Origin: an uncultured Burkholderiaceae bacterium
GTDB taxonomy: Bacteria > Pseudomonadota > Gammaproteobacteria > Burkholderiales > Burkholderiaceae
Reading direction: 5' to 3'
Assembly: GCA_937871985.1 (NCBI GenBank)
Contig: CALMPB010000356.1
Coordinates: 1 to 16,128, forward strand
DNA length: 16,128 bases
Shown here: positions 7,334 through 13,749 of the stretch, piece after piece
How the letters are laid out: each line of letters begins with the position of its first letter
How positions within the stretch are numbered: position 1 is the first letter of the stretch
The notes under the pieces: model-generated
Told to the model about the DNA's origin: nothing
The model's database searches: none
Seen by the model: only the letters and a program-made list of their open reading frames with translations
Program-made: the position numbers and the translations under genes

Positions 7334-7374
7334 GCGGCACTAACTATTATCGTGCCGCGCGCGAACCCTGGCAA
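7334..7374 (-). promoter_or_regulatory. Promoter with overlapping dyad before the dehydrogenase-family gene
   Basis: On the minus strand TTGCCA (7374-7369) and GATAAT (7351-7346) are each 5/6 matches, 17 bp apart. GCGGCAC (7334-7340) and GTGCCGC (7352-7358) form a perfect 7-bp inverted repeat whose 11-bp centre holds the -10 box. This is the geometry of a repressor operator. Transcription would start near 7339 and give a leader of about 68 nt. The regulator is unknown. Confidence 0.55.
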
Positions 7375-7438
7375 TGGCTGCCGGTACCGCGAAATCCACT
7401 GAAACGGGCGTTACACGCATCGCTGTCCCCCCGCCCGG

Positions 7439-8272
7439 CTACAGCAGTCCGTGGTATTTGCGGCCCAGTTCTATGGTGGCCTGGAAAAAGCCTTCTTTGC
7501 TGCCGCAGTCGTAGCGGGTGCCTTCGTATTGGTAGCCGAATACCTGGCGCTCTTGCAGCAGGCTGGCGATGCCGTCGGTCAACTGGATTTCTCCGCCCAC
7601 GCCCGCCTGGGTGCGCCGCAAATGCTCGAAAATTTCGGGTTCCAGCACGTACCGGCCCACGACCGCCAGGGTGGAGGGGGCTTGGTCGGGGCTGGGCTTT
7701 TCGACAATGCCTTTTACCAGTGTGGTCTTGCCGTTGACCTCGTCGCCCGAAACGATGCCGTACTTGGAGGTGTGTTCGCGCTGCACGTTTTGTATGGCCA
7801 GCACGCTGCCGTTTTGCTGATGGGCGGTTTCAACGAGCTGGTGGGTGGCGGCGGTGGGGGCGTCGATGAGGTCGTCGGCCAGCAGGACGGCAAAGGGTTC
7901 GTTGCCGACAATGGGCGCGGCGCACAGTACGGCATGGCCCAGCCCCAGGGGGGCGGGCTGGCGCGTGTAGATGCAGTTTACGTAGGAAGGAATGACGTTG
8001 CGCACGATTTCGAGCAACTGGGTTTTGTTTTTTGCGGCCAGCTCCGCTTCCAGCTCGGGGGCGCTGTCGAAGTGGTCTTCGATGGCGCGCTTGTTCCGGC
8101 CCGTCACGAAGATGAGGTCGGTGATGCCCGCCGCAATGGCTTCCTCGACCGCGTATTGGATCAGCGGCTTGTCGACGATGGGCAGCATTTCTTTGGGCAT
8201 GGCCTTGGTGGCCGGCAGGAAGCGCGTGCCCATGCCGGCGACAGGGAAAACAGCTTTGCGTATGGGTTTCAT
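7439..8272 (-). CDS. galU: UTP-glucose-1-phosphate uridylyltransferase
   Basis: 277 residues, close to the usual bacterial GalU length. It makes UDP-glucose from UTP and glucose-1-phosphate in the cytoplasm, for LPS core, capsule, and glucan or galactose metabolism. Seen: the nucleotide-binding [19 protein letters not shown] (13-31), LLADDLI with the metal-binding Asp pair at 133-134, [29 protein letters not shown] and the C-terminal [13 protein letters not shown]. No Shine-Dalgarno is visible directly before the ATG. A possible 40-codon ORF ends 3 bp upstream. It is divergent from the GntR-type regulator and 167 bp upstream of the dehydrogenase-family gene. No strong terminator follows. Confidence 0.96.
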   Translation of the reverse strand: MKPIRKAVFPVAGMGTRFLPATKAMPKEMLPIVDKPLIQYAVEEAIAAGITDLIFVTGRNKRAIEDHFDSAPELEAELAAKNKTQLLEIVRNVIPSYVNCIYTRQPAPLGLGHAVLCAAPIVGNEPFAVLLADDLIDAPTAATHQLVETAHQQNGSVLAIQNVQREHTSKYGIVSGDEVNGKTTLVKGIVEKPSPDQAPSTLAVVGRYVLEPEIFEHLRRTQAGVGGEIQLTDGIASLLQERQVFGYQYEGTRYDCGSKEGFFQATIELGRKYHGLL

Positions 8273-8275
8273 GAG

Positions 8276-8398
8276 TTAGGCGGGTGCGCCGCGTTGGCGG
8301 CAGAGTCGTTCGATGCGCTTATTGTAGAGGAAGCATGTAGAGGAAGCAGCCAGGCCGGCGGAGCCCCCGCCGGCAATGAAAGCGTTTTCGCCGTTCAC
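8276..8398 (-). CDS. Possible 40-residue leader ORF before galU
   Basis: A full AAGGAGG (8407-8401 on the minus strand) is followed by a GTG at 8398 and 40 codons ending in TAA, 3 bp before the galU ATG. The product would start MNGENAFIAGGGSAGLAA and end QRGAPA, with a basic middle (NKRIERLCRQR). About 70% of third positions are G or C, as in real genes here. Against it: the spacing from AGGAGG to GTG is only 2 nt (4 nt if AAGGA pairs), other frames are also open, and the product resembles nothing I know. It could act by translational coupling to galU, which has no ribosome site of its own. Confidence 0.33.
   Translation of the reverse strand: MNGENAFIAGGGSAGLAASSTCFLYNKRIERLCRQRGAPA
8323..8348. 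repeat. Two exact tandem 13-bp repeats
   Basis: TGTAGAGGAAGCA occurs at 8323-8335 and again directly at 8336-8348. It lies in the galU upstream region, inside the possible small ORF. Since 13 is not a multiple of 3, a change in copy number would shift that ORF's frame. It probably arose by slippage. Confidence 0.8.
8354..8374. other. Strong GC-rich hairpin in the galU upstream region
   Basis: GCCGGCGG (8354-8361) and CCGCCGGC (8367-8374) form a perfect 8-bp stem around AGCCC. Neither strand has a T-run after it, so it is not a standard intrinsic terminator. In a galU transcript starting further upstream it would fold in the leader. Confidence 0.5.
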
Positions 8399-8433
8399 GT
8401 CCTCCTTATTGGTGTTTGCCGGGCCAGTCGGGT

Positions 8434-8448
8434 AATTAACGGTTAATT
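8434..8448. promoter_or_regulatory. 15-bp palindrome between galU and the GntR gene, likely operator
   Basis: AATTAAC, a central G and GTTAATT form a perfect 7-bp inverted repeat in the shared intergenic region, 73 bp before the regulator ATG. On the minus strand TTGACC (8456-8451) lies next to it and could be a galU -35 box, but no well-spaced -10 is seen. The symmetric site suits a dimeric regulator, most simply the adjacent GntR protein. Confidence 0.4.
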
Positions 8449-8480
8449 TTGGTCAATACTCGTCGTTTGTTTTTGTGAAT

Positions 8481-8495
8481 ATTGTCTAAAATTGT
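8481..8495 (+). promoter_or_regulatory. Probable promoter region of the GntR gene with ATTGT repeats
   Basis: TAAAAT at 8487-8492 is a 5/6 match to the -10 box. The -35 region (8464-8471, TCGTTTGT) is weak. ATTGT occurs at 8481-8485 and 8491-8495, 10 bp apart and so on the same face of the helix, flanking this -10. Transcription would start near 8499, about 20 nt before the ATG. Confidence 0.4.
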
Positions 8496-8520
8496 GGAAC
8501 TATCTTGAACCTTAAGCATA

Positions 8521-9252
8521 ATGTTTATTTCCGCTACTGATCGTGTGCGCTCGGAAATCGAGGCTCGCATCGTGAACGGCACCATGCCGCCGGGGGCTTC
8601 GCTGGATGAGTCGCAATTAAGCGAGCTTTTTTCCGTATCGCGCACGCCCGTACGTGAAGCATTGCTGCAATTGGCCACCTTGGGATTCGTCCGGATCATC
8701 CCGCGTTCGGGCATTTTCGTCGTGCCTTTGTCCGCGCGCGAGCTGGCGTCGCTGTTCGAGGTGCTGGCGCAAATGGAAAGCCTTGTGGCCAAGCTGGTGA
8801 TCCACCGCATCAACGAAGAGCAGATCAATATGCTGCGCAAAGTGCACGCCGACGGCAAGGCCGCGGCGCAACACGGCGACGTGGAGGCTTTCATCGAGTA
8901 CAACAAGGCGTTCCACGAGGCTTTGTATTTCGTGTGCGGCAACAGTTTCCTGGTCGAGCAGATTTTGCACGCCCGCAAGCGCGTCAATCCTTATCGTACG
9001 CGCAAGGCCGATTATGCGAAGCATCTTCTCGAGGCTTGGGGCGAGCACGACAAGCTGCTGGAGGCCATCTTGAGCAAGGACGAGGCGACGGCCATGTCCC
9101 TGGCCAGCCGCCATGTGCTCAAGAGCGGCAACGATGTCGCCGAGCTGGGCGGCGCGATGGGCGGCCACGTGGTGTTCGATACGGAATATGGCGGCATGCC
9201 CAGAATGTCCATCGAACTGCCGCGCGTTCCCAGCCGCCGGCACGCGGCCTGA
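8521..9252 (+). CDS. GntR-family transcriptional regulator, FadR subfamily with FCD domain
   Basis: 243 residues, typical size. The N-terminal winged helix-turn-helix spans about 5-70, with LDESQLSELFSVSRTPVREAL (28-48) as the classic GntR recognition segment. An all-helical FCD ligand domain covers about 75-205. The metal-site pattern Asp-x3-His, His, His appears as N128, H132, H176 and H198: spacing is kept but Asp is replaced by Asn, a conservative ligand change. Such regulators usually sense small organic acids or sugar acids and repress nearby genes. Here galU is divergent and the dehydrogenase-family gene lies beyond it; a link to either is inference. About 25 residues after the FCD domain have no assigned role. 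No Shine-Dalgarno is obvious. Confidence 0.92.
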   Translation: MFISATDRVRSEIEARIVNGTMPPGASLDESQLSELFSVSRTPVREALLQLATLGFVRIIPRSGIFVVPLSARELASLFEVLAQMESLVAKLVIHRINEEQINMLRKVHADGKAAAQHGDVEAFIEYNKAFHEALYFVCGNSFLVEQILHARKRVNPYRTRKADYAKHLLEAWGEHDKLLEAILSKDEATAMSLASRHVLKSGNDVAELGGAMGGHVVFDTEYGGMPRMSIELPRVPSRRHAA

Positions 9253-9321
9253 GGCGACGCGCGCTTGCGCGGAGCCCCCTGGGCCTGTGACGCCCAACGT
9301 CTCTGTTAATGCCAATAGGCC

Positions 9322-9495
9322 CTAATCGGGCTGCGAAGCGCTGCCCGGCGCGCCCAGCCGTATGACCTGCGGGTTGATTTCTTGCGGCGGGTTGGCCTGC
9401 AGGCCTTGGTTGTAGGGCGCTTTGCCGAAAAACCCCATGCCCAGTCCGAAGACGGCGAGGTTGGCGATGACGACAAGAAAAAACAGGTATTTCAT
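9322..9495 (-). CDS. Small single-span membrane protein downstream of coaX
   Basis: 57 residues. The N-terminus has one hydrophobic segment (about 3-22, YLFFLVVIANLAVFGLGMGF) followed by a Pro/Gln/Asn-rich tail with NPQVIRLGAP. It starts 3 bp after the coaX stop on the same strand, so it is very likely co-transcribed and perhaps translationally coupled. Third positions are strongly G or C. In related betaproteobacteria the gene after coaX often encodes a membrane-anchored protein with a similar start, in some cases followed by a SPOR domain; I recall this and have not checked it. If so, this is a short form keeping only the anchor. Function unknown. Confidence 0.7.
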   Translation of the reverse strand: MKYLFFLVVIANLAVFGLGMGFFGKAPYNQGLQANPPQEINPQVIRLGAPGSASQPD

Positions 9496-9498
9496 GGG

Positions 9499-10413
9499 CT
9501 ATTCTTTTTGCGGCTGATTGCCGCAGTTTGGCGCGAATCGGGCCAGGCTGGCAAGCCCGTCCAAAACGGGGTTGGCGAGCCATTCTATAGGAAAGCCGGG
9601 CATGCCCAGCCGCGCCTGCGCGGCGTCCAGCAGGCGCTGGATTTCGTCTTTGACGATGGGCCATCCGCCGCCCGAAACATAAAGCCGCGGCGCGGCGCCG
9701 CATGAATCCAGCCCCGCCAGCCATTGGCGCAAAATGGCGCCGGCCTGCGCGGCGGCGATGCCGGTGACGATGGCCTGATGCGTATCGGTGGGAAAGTCGG
9801 CGGTGGCGCCCTGGGCTTCGGGAAGATGGGCCGTGGCCTGGGCCAGGGACGCATTCATCAGGGCCGGACCGGGCAGGATCAACCCGCCGCGAAAGGTGTA
9901 GCGCCGGCCACGGCTTGGCGAAGCGTTTTGCAGCGGCGGCGGGATGCTGTTGGCGCTGGCGGCTTCAGGGGGAATGCCAGCCTCTTGAGGAACCAGGGTG
10001 TCGATGGTGGTGGCCGTGCCGAAGCTGGCCAGTATGGCGGGCGAGGGGCTGGACGGATGGGCGGTTCGCATGTGCTGGGCCAGGCCCAGCAGGGCCACCC
10101 AGCGATCCGGGCCAAGCTGCCCCGGCTGGCGGTAATGATTGTGCACGTCAAGCGCGCTGGCCTGGCTGCCGACCCAGTCGATGGCCGGAATGTATTTTGC
10201 CATGTGCGCCTGGAGGCGGCCCGCCATGGCGGCTCCGGCCACATTGACGCCTATGGCGCCGGTGGGGACGGCGGGAAGCTGGCGCAGCCAGGCGTCGACC
10301 TGCTCGAGTTCCGCATGCGGCAGGGCCAGCGCTTGGGTTTCGCGATGGCCGGAGCCCGGCTGGATGCTGCCGAATTTGATGCGTGTATTGCCGGCGTCGA
10401 TAAGAATGATCAT
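9499..10413 (-). CDS. coaX: Type III pantothenate kinase (Baf/CoaX)
   Basis: 304 residues. It catalyses the first step of CoA synthesis, ATP-dependent phosphorylation of pantothenate, in the cytoplasm. In Bordetella the homologue was first named Bvg accessory factor (baf). Seen: the P-loop-like DAGNTRIKFG (6-15), QLGPDRWVALLG (99-110), SFGTATTIDTL (130-140), GGLILPGPALM (176-186), THQAIVTGIAAAQAGAI and VSGGGW, all well kept. Between TTIDTL and GGLILPG lie about 35 residues (141-175) rich in Pro, Ser and Ala, where Bordetella Baf, as I recall it, has about seven. The extra length agrees with 304 residues against about 267. The ATG overlaps the birA stop as ATGA, so the two are translationally coupled. 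Confidence 0.95.
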   Translation of the reverse strand: MIILIDAGNTRIKFGSIQPGSGHRETQALALPHAELEQVDAWLRQLPAVPTGAIGVNVAGAAMAGRLQAHMAKYIPAIDWVGSQASALDVHNHYRQPGQLGPDRWVALLGLAQHMRTAHPSSPSPAILASFGTATTIDTLVPQEAGIPPEAASANSIPPPLQNASPSRGRRYTFRGGLILPGPALMNASLAQATAHLPEAQGATADFPTDTHQAIVTGIAAAQAGAILRQWLAGLDSCGAAPRLYVSGGGWPIVKDEIQRLLDAAQARLGMPGFPIEWLANPVLDGLASLARFAPNCGNQPQKE

Positions 10414-11276
10414 GTCCGCACCGAAACTTCGCCCACGGTAATGGGAACGGCGCCATTGGGCGTACGCACCACGAGCTGCCCAAGCATATTGATGCCGCAG
10501 GCAATGCCCGCGTTGACGATGCGGCCGTCGTCCAGCACATTGACGTGCTGGCCGGCCAGTGCGTCGAGATGGGCATGGCGGACGGGGAAGGGTTCGAAGC
10601 CTTGGCGCATCAGCATAGTGGTGGCGTCGTACCAGGCCTGCGCCACGGCGCTGACCAAGGCATGGATTGGCGTTCGGGCGGCTTCGGGACTGCCGGCGGC
10701 GATTTCGCCCCAGTCGGCAACCTGCCGGTTCAGCGACTGGCTCAGCGCACGGGCATCGTCAAGGTTTATGCCGATGCCCATGATCGCGACGTAATGATCG
10801 GCGCTCAGGCGCGAGGTGCCGGCGCGGGTGGTTTCTACCAGGATTCCCGCCAGCTTGGCTGATTTCCATAATAGGTCGTTGGGCCATTTCATGGTGAGGT
10901 GATTGCGTTGCTCGGCGTCGAGAAAGCTGCGCAGGGCTTCGCAGGCGGCGATGCCGGCCACGGGAGACAGCGAGGGCAGCAGATGCTGCGGCAGGAAGAT
11001 ATCGAACGCGCACGAGAACATGAGGTTGGCCCCCGCGCGGTTTTGCCAGGTGCGGCCGGCGCGGCCGCGGCCTTCGTCCTGCAAGTGCGCGCCCACCAGC
11101 CAGGGCCGGGCCAGTTGGTATTCGTTGGTGCGCGCCTTGGTGAGCAGGTTGGCGTTGGTGGACGACGTGCGCTCGAACCATTCGATTTGCTTGAATTGCG
11201 GCAGATCGGCCTGCAGTTGCTGTACCAGCGATTGCGGCGTGGGTAGTGCGGTGGTGGTGTGGGGTGTGGCGGTCAT
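10410..11276 (-). CDS. birA: Biotin-[acetyl-CoA-carboxylase] ligase, monofunctional
   Basis: 288 residues. It activates biotin with ATP and attaches it to the carrier subunit (AccB) of acetyl-CoA carboxylase. Seen: SSTN (38-41), the biotinyl-AMP loop GRGRAGRTW (69-77), KWPNDLLW (130-137) with KLAGILVE (141-148), GIGINL, and a C-terminal SH3-like domain ending GEVSVRT. There is no N-terminal helix-turn-helix: only about 30 residues precede the catalytic domain, so this BirA should not repress biotin genes as the E. coli protein does. No Shine-Dalgarno precedes the ATG. A candidate promoter (11316-11287) would give a very short leader. It overlaps coaX by 4 bp. Confidence 0.95.
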   Translation of the reverse strand: MTATPHTTTALPTPQSLVQQLQADLPQFKQIEWFERTSSTNANLLTKARTNEYQLARPWLVGAHLQDEGRGRAGRTWQNRAGANLMFSCAFDIFLPQHLLPSLSPVAGIAACEALRSFLDAEQRNHLTMKWPNDLLWKSAKLAGILVETTRAGTSRLSADHYVAIMGIGINLDDARALSQSLNRQVADWGEIAAGSPEAARTPIHALVSAVAQAWYDATTMLMRQGFEPFPVRHAHLDALAGQHVNVLDDGRIVNAGIACGINMLGQLVVRTPNGAVPITVGEVSVRT

Positions 11277-11286
11277 GGATGTTATT

Positions 11287-11316
11287 TTTATGTTTGTGTC
11301 GTGGCGGCGCAGGCAA
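11287..11316 (-). promoter_or_regulatory. Candidate birA promoter
   Basis: On the minus strand TTGCCT (11316-11311) and CATAAA (11292-11287) are spaced by 18 bp. Transcription would start around 11280, only a few bases before the birA ATG at 11276, which fits the absence of a ribosome site. The -10 match is modest (4/6). Confidence 0.35.
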
Positions 11317-11328
11317 AAGCACTTTTGC
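11313..11328. promoter_or_regulatory. 16-bp dyad between birA and the hydrolase gene
   Basis: GCAAAAG (11313-11319), CA, CTTTTGC (11322-11328) is a perfect inverted repeat. It abuts the -35 of the hydrolase promoter (TTGCCA, 11329-11334) and overlaps the proposed birA -35 on the other strand, so one bound dimer could control both genes. It does not match a biotin operator that I know. Confidence 0.45.
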
Positions 11329-11356
11329 TTGCCAGTTTTCCATACAGGGATATTAT
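11329..11356 (+). promoter_or_regulatory. Promoter of the alpha/beta hydrolase gene
   Basis: TTGCCA (11329-11334) and TATTAT (11351-11356), each 5/6, are separated by 16 bp. The start would be near 11363, giving a leader of about 24 nt to the ATG at 11387. Confidence 0.55.
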
Positions 11357-11386
11357 GCTTTTTTTAATCGGATTATGGTTGTAAAC

Positions 11387-12034
11387 ATGGGAAAAACCTC
11401 ATTCACGGGCCTGGCCGGCGCCATTGATTGCGTGGTCGAATGGCCCGAGACCGAACCTCGGGGCTGGGCGCTGGTTTTGCATCCTCATCCTTTGCACGGC
11501 GGCGCGCGCGACAACAAGATCGTGACCACGATAGCGCGGGCTTGTCTGCAGGACGGCCTGGTGGCCGTGCGTCCGAACTTTCGCGGGGTGGGGGAATCGG
11601 CCGGCGAATTCGACAAGGCGGTGGGCGAAACGGGGGATATGCGCGAACTGGTGCGCCAGTTTGTGCAAAGCTATCCGGAGGCGGCCGCCGGCAAATGGGT
11701 GTTGGCCGGATTCTCTTTCGGTACTTCGGTGGCGGCGCAACTGTACTCCATCTTGGCCGAAGAGAAGGGGGCGCTGCCCGATTTGTTGATTCTGGTTGGG
11801 TCGGCGGTAGAGCGGTTCCGGTTCCGCGACGTTGCGGTGCCCGACGATACGCTGCTCATCCATGGCGAAGCGGACGAGGTCGTGCCGCTGGCCGAGGCCA
11901 TGGACTTTGCGCGGGCGCGGGGCCTGCCTGTGGTGGTGGTGCCCGAGGGGTCGCACTTTTTCCACGGCAAGCTCATCGTGCTGAGGCGGCTGGTGCAAGA
12001 GCGGCTGGCGGCGTTATGGGCCGGCGTTCACTGA
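11387..12034 (+). CDS. Alpha/beta hydrolase of the dienelactone hydrolase/CocE-like small class
   Basis: 215 residues from the ATG at 11387. An in-frame ATG at 11375 would add MVVN, and neither has a clear Shine-Dalgarno. The fold's hallmarks are in order: HPHPLHGGARDNKIV (32-46) at the oxyanion region, RPNFRGVGES (62-71), nucleophile elbow GFSFG with Ser110, HGEADEVVP with likely acid Asp163, and GSHFFHG with likely catalytic His190. This family is widespread in proteobacteria and usually annotated only as hydrolase; the substrate is not known and cannot be read here. It has its own promoter, divergent from birA, and is followed by dacC after about 190 bp, probably as a separate unit. No signal peptide is seen, so it is cytoplasmic. 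Confidence 0.9.
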   Translation: MGKTSFTGLAGAIDCVVEWPETEPRGWALVLHPHPLHGGARDNKIVTTIARACLQDGLVAVRPNFRGVGESAGEFDKAVGETGDMRELVRQFVQSYPEAAAGKWVLAGFSFGTSVAAQLYSILAEEKGALPDLLILVGSAVERFRFRDVAVPDDTLLIHGEADEVVPLAEAMDFARARGLPVVVVPEGSHFFHGKLIVLRRLVQERLAALWAGVH

Positions 12035-12148
12035 GCGGTGTTTCAGGGGATCGTCAGATAAGCGGCCCGATGCGGCGATCCAGTAATCATTTATAGGCTT
12101 TCGTAGCAAATAATTGCGTATTGGCGCCCAAAAGCCCAAGGCGCACCG

Positions 12149-12177
12149 TTCAATGTGCGCGTCGCACTGCCTATAAT
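12149..12177 (+). promoter_or_regulatory. Promoter of dacC with dyads in the spacer
   Basis: A perfect TATAAT (12172-12177) has TTCAAT (12149-12154) 17 bp upstream as a weak -35. The spacer contains GTGCG (12155-12159) and CGCAC (12163-12167), a 5-bp dyad. GCGCAC (12141-12146) also pairs with GTGCGC (12155-12160). These could be an operator. Predicted start is about 12184. Confidence 0.5.
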
Positions 12178-12228
12178 GAGCGGGGTCTTCACACTTCCCT
12201 CACTTCCTGGATGGATTCATTGATTTCT

Positions 12229-13506
12229 ATGCTGCCGACACATACCGCACATTCGTTCCCTCTCAAGAAACAGTCGCGCTGCCTGGCAATCAGCCTGGTG
12301 CTGGCCTTTTCGCCGGCGCTGGTGCTTGCCCAGCAAAAGGCCGCTGCTCCGGTTGCAGCCCCGGCATCGGGGGGCGCACCAGCGCCGGCGCCGGCCGCCG
12401 CGGGTGCGGTGGATGCGCTATCCACGGTCGGCCAGCTTTCGTCGATTCCCGCGCCCGAACTGGCCGCCAAGGCCTGGCTCAGCATCGACGCCAACAGCGG
12501 TCAGGTCATTACGGCGCAAAACGGCAACGAAAAAATCGAGCCGGCCTCGCTGACCAAGATCATGTCGGCTTACATAATTTTCCAGGCCATTGAAAACAAG
12601 CGCCTGTCGCTTGACCAGAAGGTGAATATTTCCGAGAAGGCCTGGAAAACCGAGGGTTCGCGCATGTTCGCCAAGGTGAACACGCAAGTGTCGGTCGACG
12701 ACCTGCTTCAGGGCCTGATCGTGCAATCGGGCAACGACGCCACGGTGGCGCTGGCCGAAGCCGTGGCCGGCAGCGAGTCGGCGTTTGCGGCGCTGATGAA
12801 CCAGGAAGCGGACAAAATGGGGCTGACCCATACGCATTTTGCCAATGCCACCGGCCTGCCCGACCCCGAGCACTACACCACGGTGCATGACCTGGGCATC
12901 ATGGCCATGCGCCTGGCCAAAGACTTCCCGCAATATTTCCACTATTACAGTCAAAAAGAATTCATCTACAACAAAATCAAGCAGCACAACCGCAACCGCC
13001 TGTTGTGGACCGATCCCACTGTCGACGGCATGAAAACCGGCCATACGTCCGAGGCGGGCTATTGCCTGGTTGCCACCGCATTGCGCGACGGCCGCCGGGT
13101 GGTCACGGTTCTGGTCGGCGCGACCAGCGATTCCGCGCGCGCCGAAAACAGCCTCAAGCTGCTGAACTGGAGCTTCCAGAATTTCGACACCATCAAGGTG
13201 CTGGATGGCGCAAAGCCGCTGGTGCAGGCCCGCGTGTGGCAGGGCCAGGCCGATACCGTCGGGCTGGGCCAGCCTTCCACGGTGTGGCTGACCGTGCCGC
13301 GCGGCAAGGGCCCAGAGGTCAAGCCCGAGGCGCGCTATACCCAGCCTCTCATCGCTCCATTGACCAAGGGCGCCAAGGTGGGCACGGTGGTGTTCACCTT
13401 GGACGGCAAGCAGCTTCGGCAAGAGCCTTTGCTGGTGCTCAACGACGTCGCCCAGGCGGGTATTTTCGGGCGCATGGTCGACAAGGTCCGCCTGATGTTC
13501 CAATAA
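12229..13506 (+). CDS. dacC: D-alanyl-D-alanine carboxypeptidase (PBP5/6-type, DacA/DacC family)
   Basis: 425 residues from the ATG at 12229. It trims the terminal D-alanine from peptidoglycan pentapeptides in the periplasm. The signal peptide has a basic KKQSR, a hydrophobic core LAISLVLAFSPALVLA and likely cleavage before QQ. A 40-residue Ala/Pro-rich linker follows. The three penicillin-binding motifs are present: S107-LT-K110, S167-G-N169 and K269-T-G271. A PBP5 C-terminal domain and the terminal amphipathic segment GIFGRMVDKVRLMFQ, a membrane anchor in this family, complete it. The start is uncertain: ATG 12211 (six more residues) is equally possible and neither has a Shine-Dalgarno. The signal peptide works with both. 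A strong TATAAT at 12172-12177 gives a short leader. Confidence 0.94.
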   Translation: MLPTHTAHSFPLKKQSRCLAISLVLAFSPALVLAQQKAAAPVAAPASGGAPAPAPAAAGAVDALSTVGQLSSIPAPELAAKAWLSIDANSGQVITAQNGNEKIEPASLTKIMSAYIIFQAIENKRLSLDQKVNISEKAWKTEGSRMFAKVNTQVSVDDLLQGLIVQSGNDATVALAEAVAGSESAFAALMNQEADKMGLTHTHFANATGLPDPEHYTTVHDLGIMAMRLAKDFPQYFHYYSQKEFIYNKIKQHNRNRLLWTDPTVDGMKTGHTSEAGYCLVATALRDGRRVVTVLVGATSDSARAENSLKLLNWSFQNFDTIKVLDGAKPLVQARVWQGQADTVGLGQPSTVWLTVPRGKGPEVKPEARYTQPLIAPLTKGAKVGTVVFTLDGKQLRQEPLLVLNDVAQAGIFGRMVDKVRLMFQ

Positions 13507-13612
13507 CGGGAACGCAATCGTCCGTCATTCGTCGTTCGCCCAGGGGTGATCCAGGCGATGGCGGACGGATCGTCCAGGTTGGCGCCGGCGGGACGCAGCC
13601 AGCACACAACCA

Positions 13613-13639
13613 GGGTATTGCCGGTGCAGGGCAATACCC
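13613..13639. other. Perfect 10-bp stem-loop in the intergenic region
   Basis: GGGTATTGCC (13613-13622) pairs fully with GGCAATACCC (13630-13639) around the 7-base loop GGTGCAG. No T-run follows on either strand, so it is not a plain terminator. It might stabilise the dacC 3' end, be a protein site, or belong to a dispersed repeat. Confidence 0.55.
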
Positions 13640-13720
13640 GTCCTGCATGGCTTCATCGCCTGCCTGCTTCTCCCCATAAGGCTGGCCAAGGTACTGGCTG
13701 CTCCCGGAATAAGGGTAATG

Positions 13721-13749
13721 CCGGCGGCGCGCGGGCGCCCTCGGGTTTT
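13721..13749 (+). terminator. Possible terminator after dacC
   Basis: CCGGCGGCGC pairs imperfectly with GCGCCCTCGG (5 bp, two mismatches, 3 bp) around GCGG, then TTTT at 13745-13748. It lies 215 bp after dacC and has a short T-run, so it is only a weak candidate. Confidence 0.25.

Noticed and set aside
9724..10794. 356-codon plus-strand frame opposite coaX and birA
   Set aside because: Both minus-strand genes have all catalytic motifs; this frame has none.
12048..12081. GGATCG/CGATCC repeat after the hydrolase gene as a terminator
   Set aside because: The 22-base loop is too long and no T-run follows.
12418..13503. 361-codon minus-strand frame opposite dacC
   Set aside because: DacC has signal peptide and all three active-site motifs; the antisense frame is compositional.
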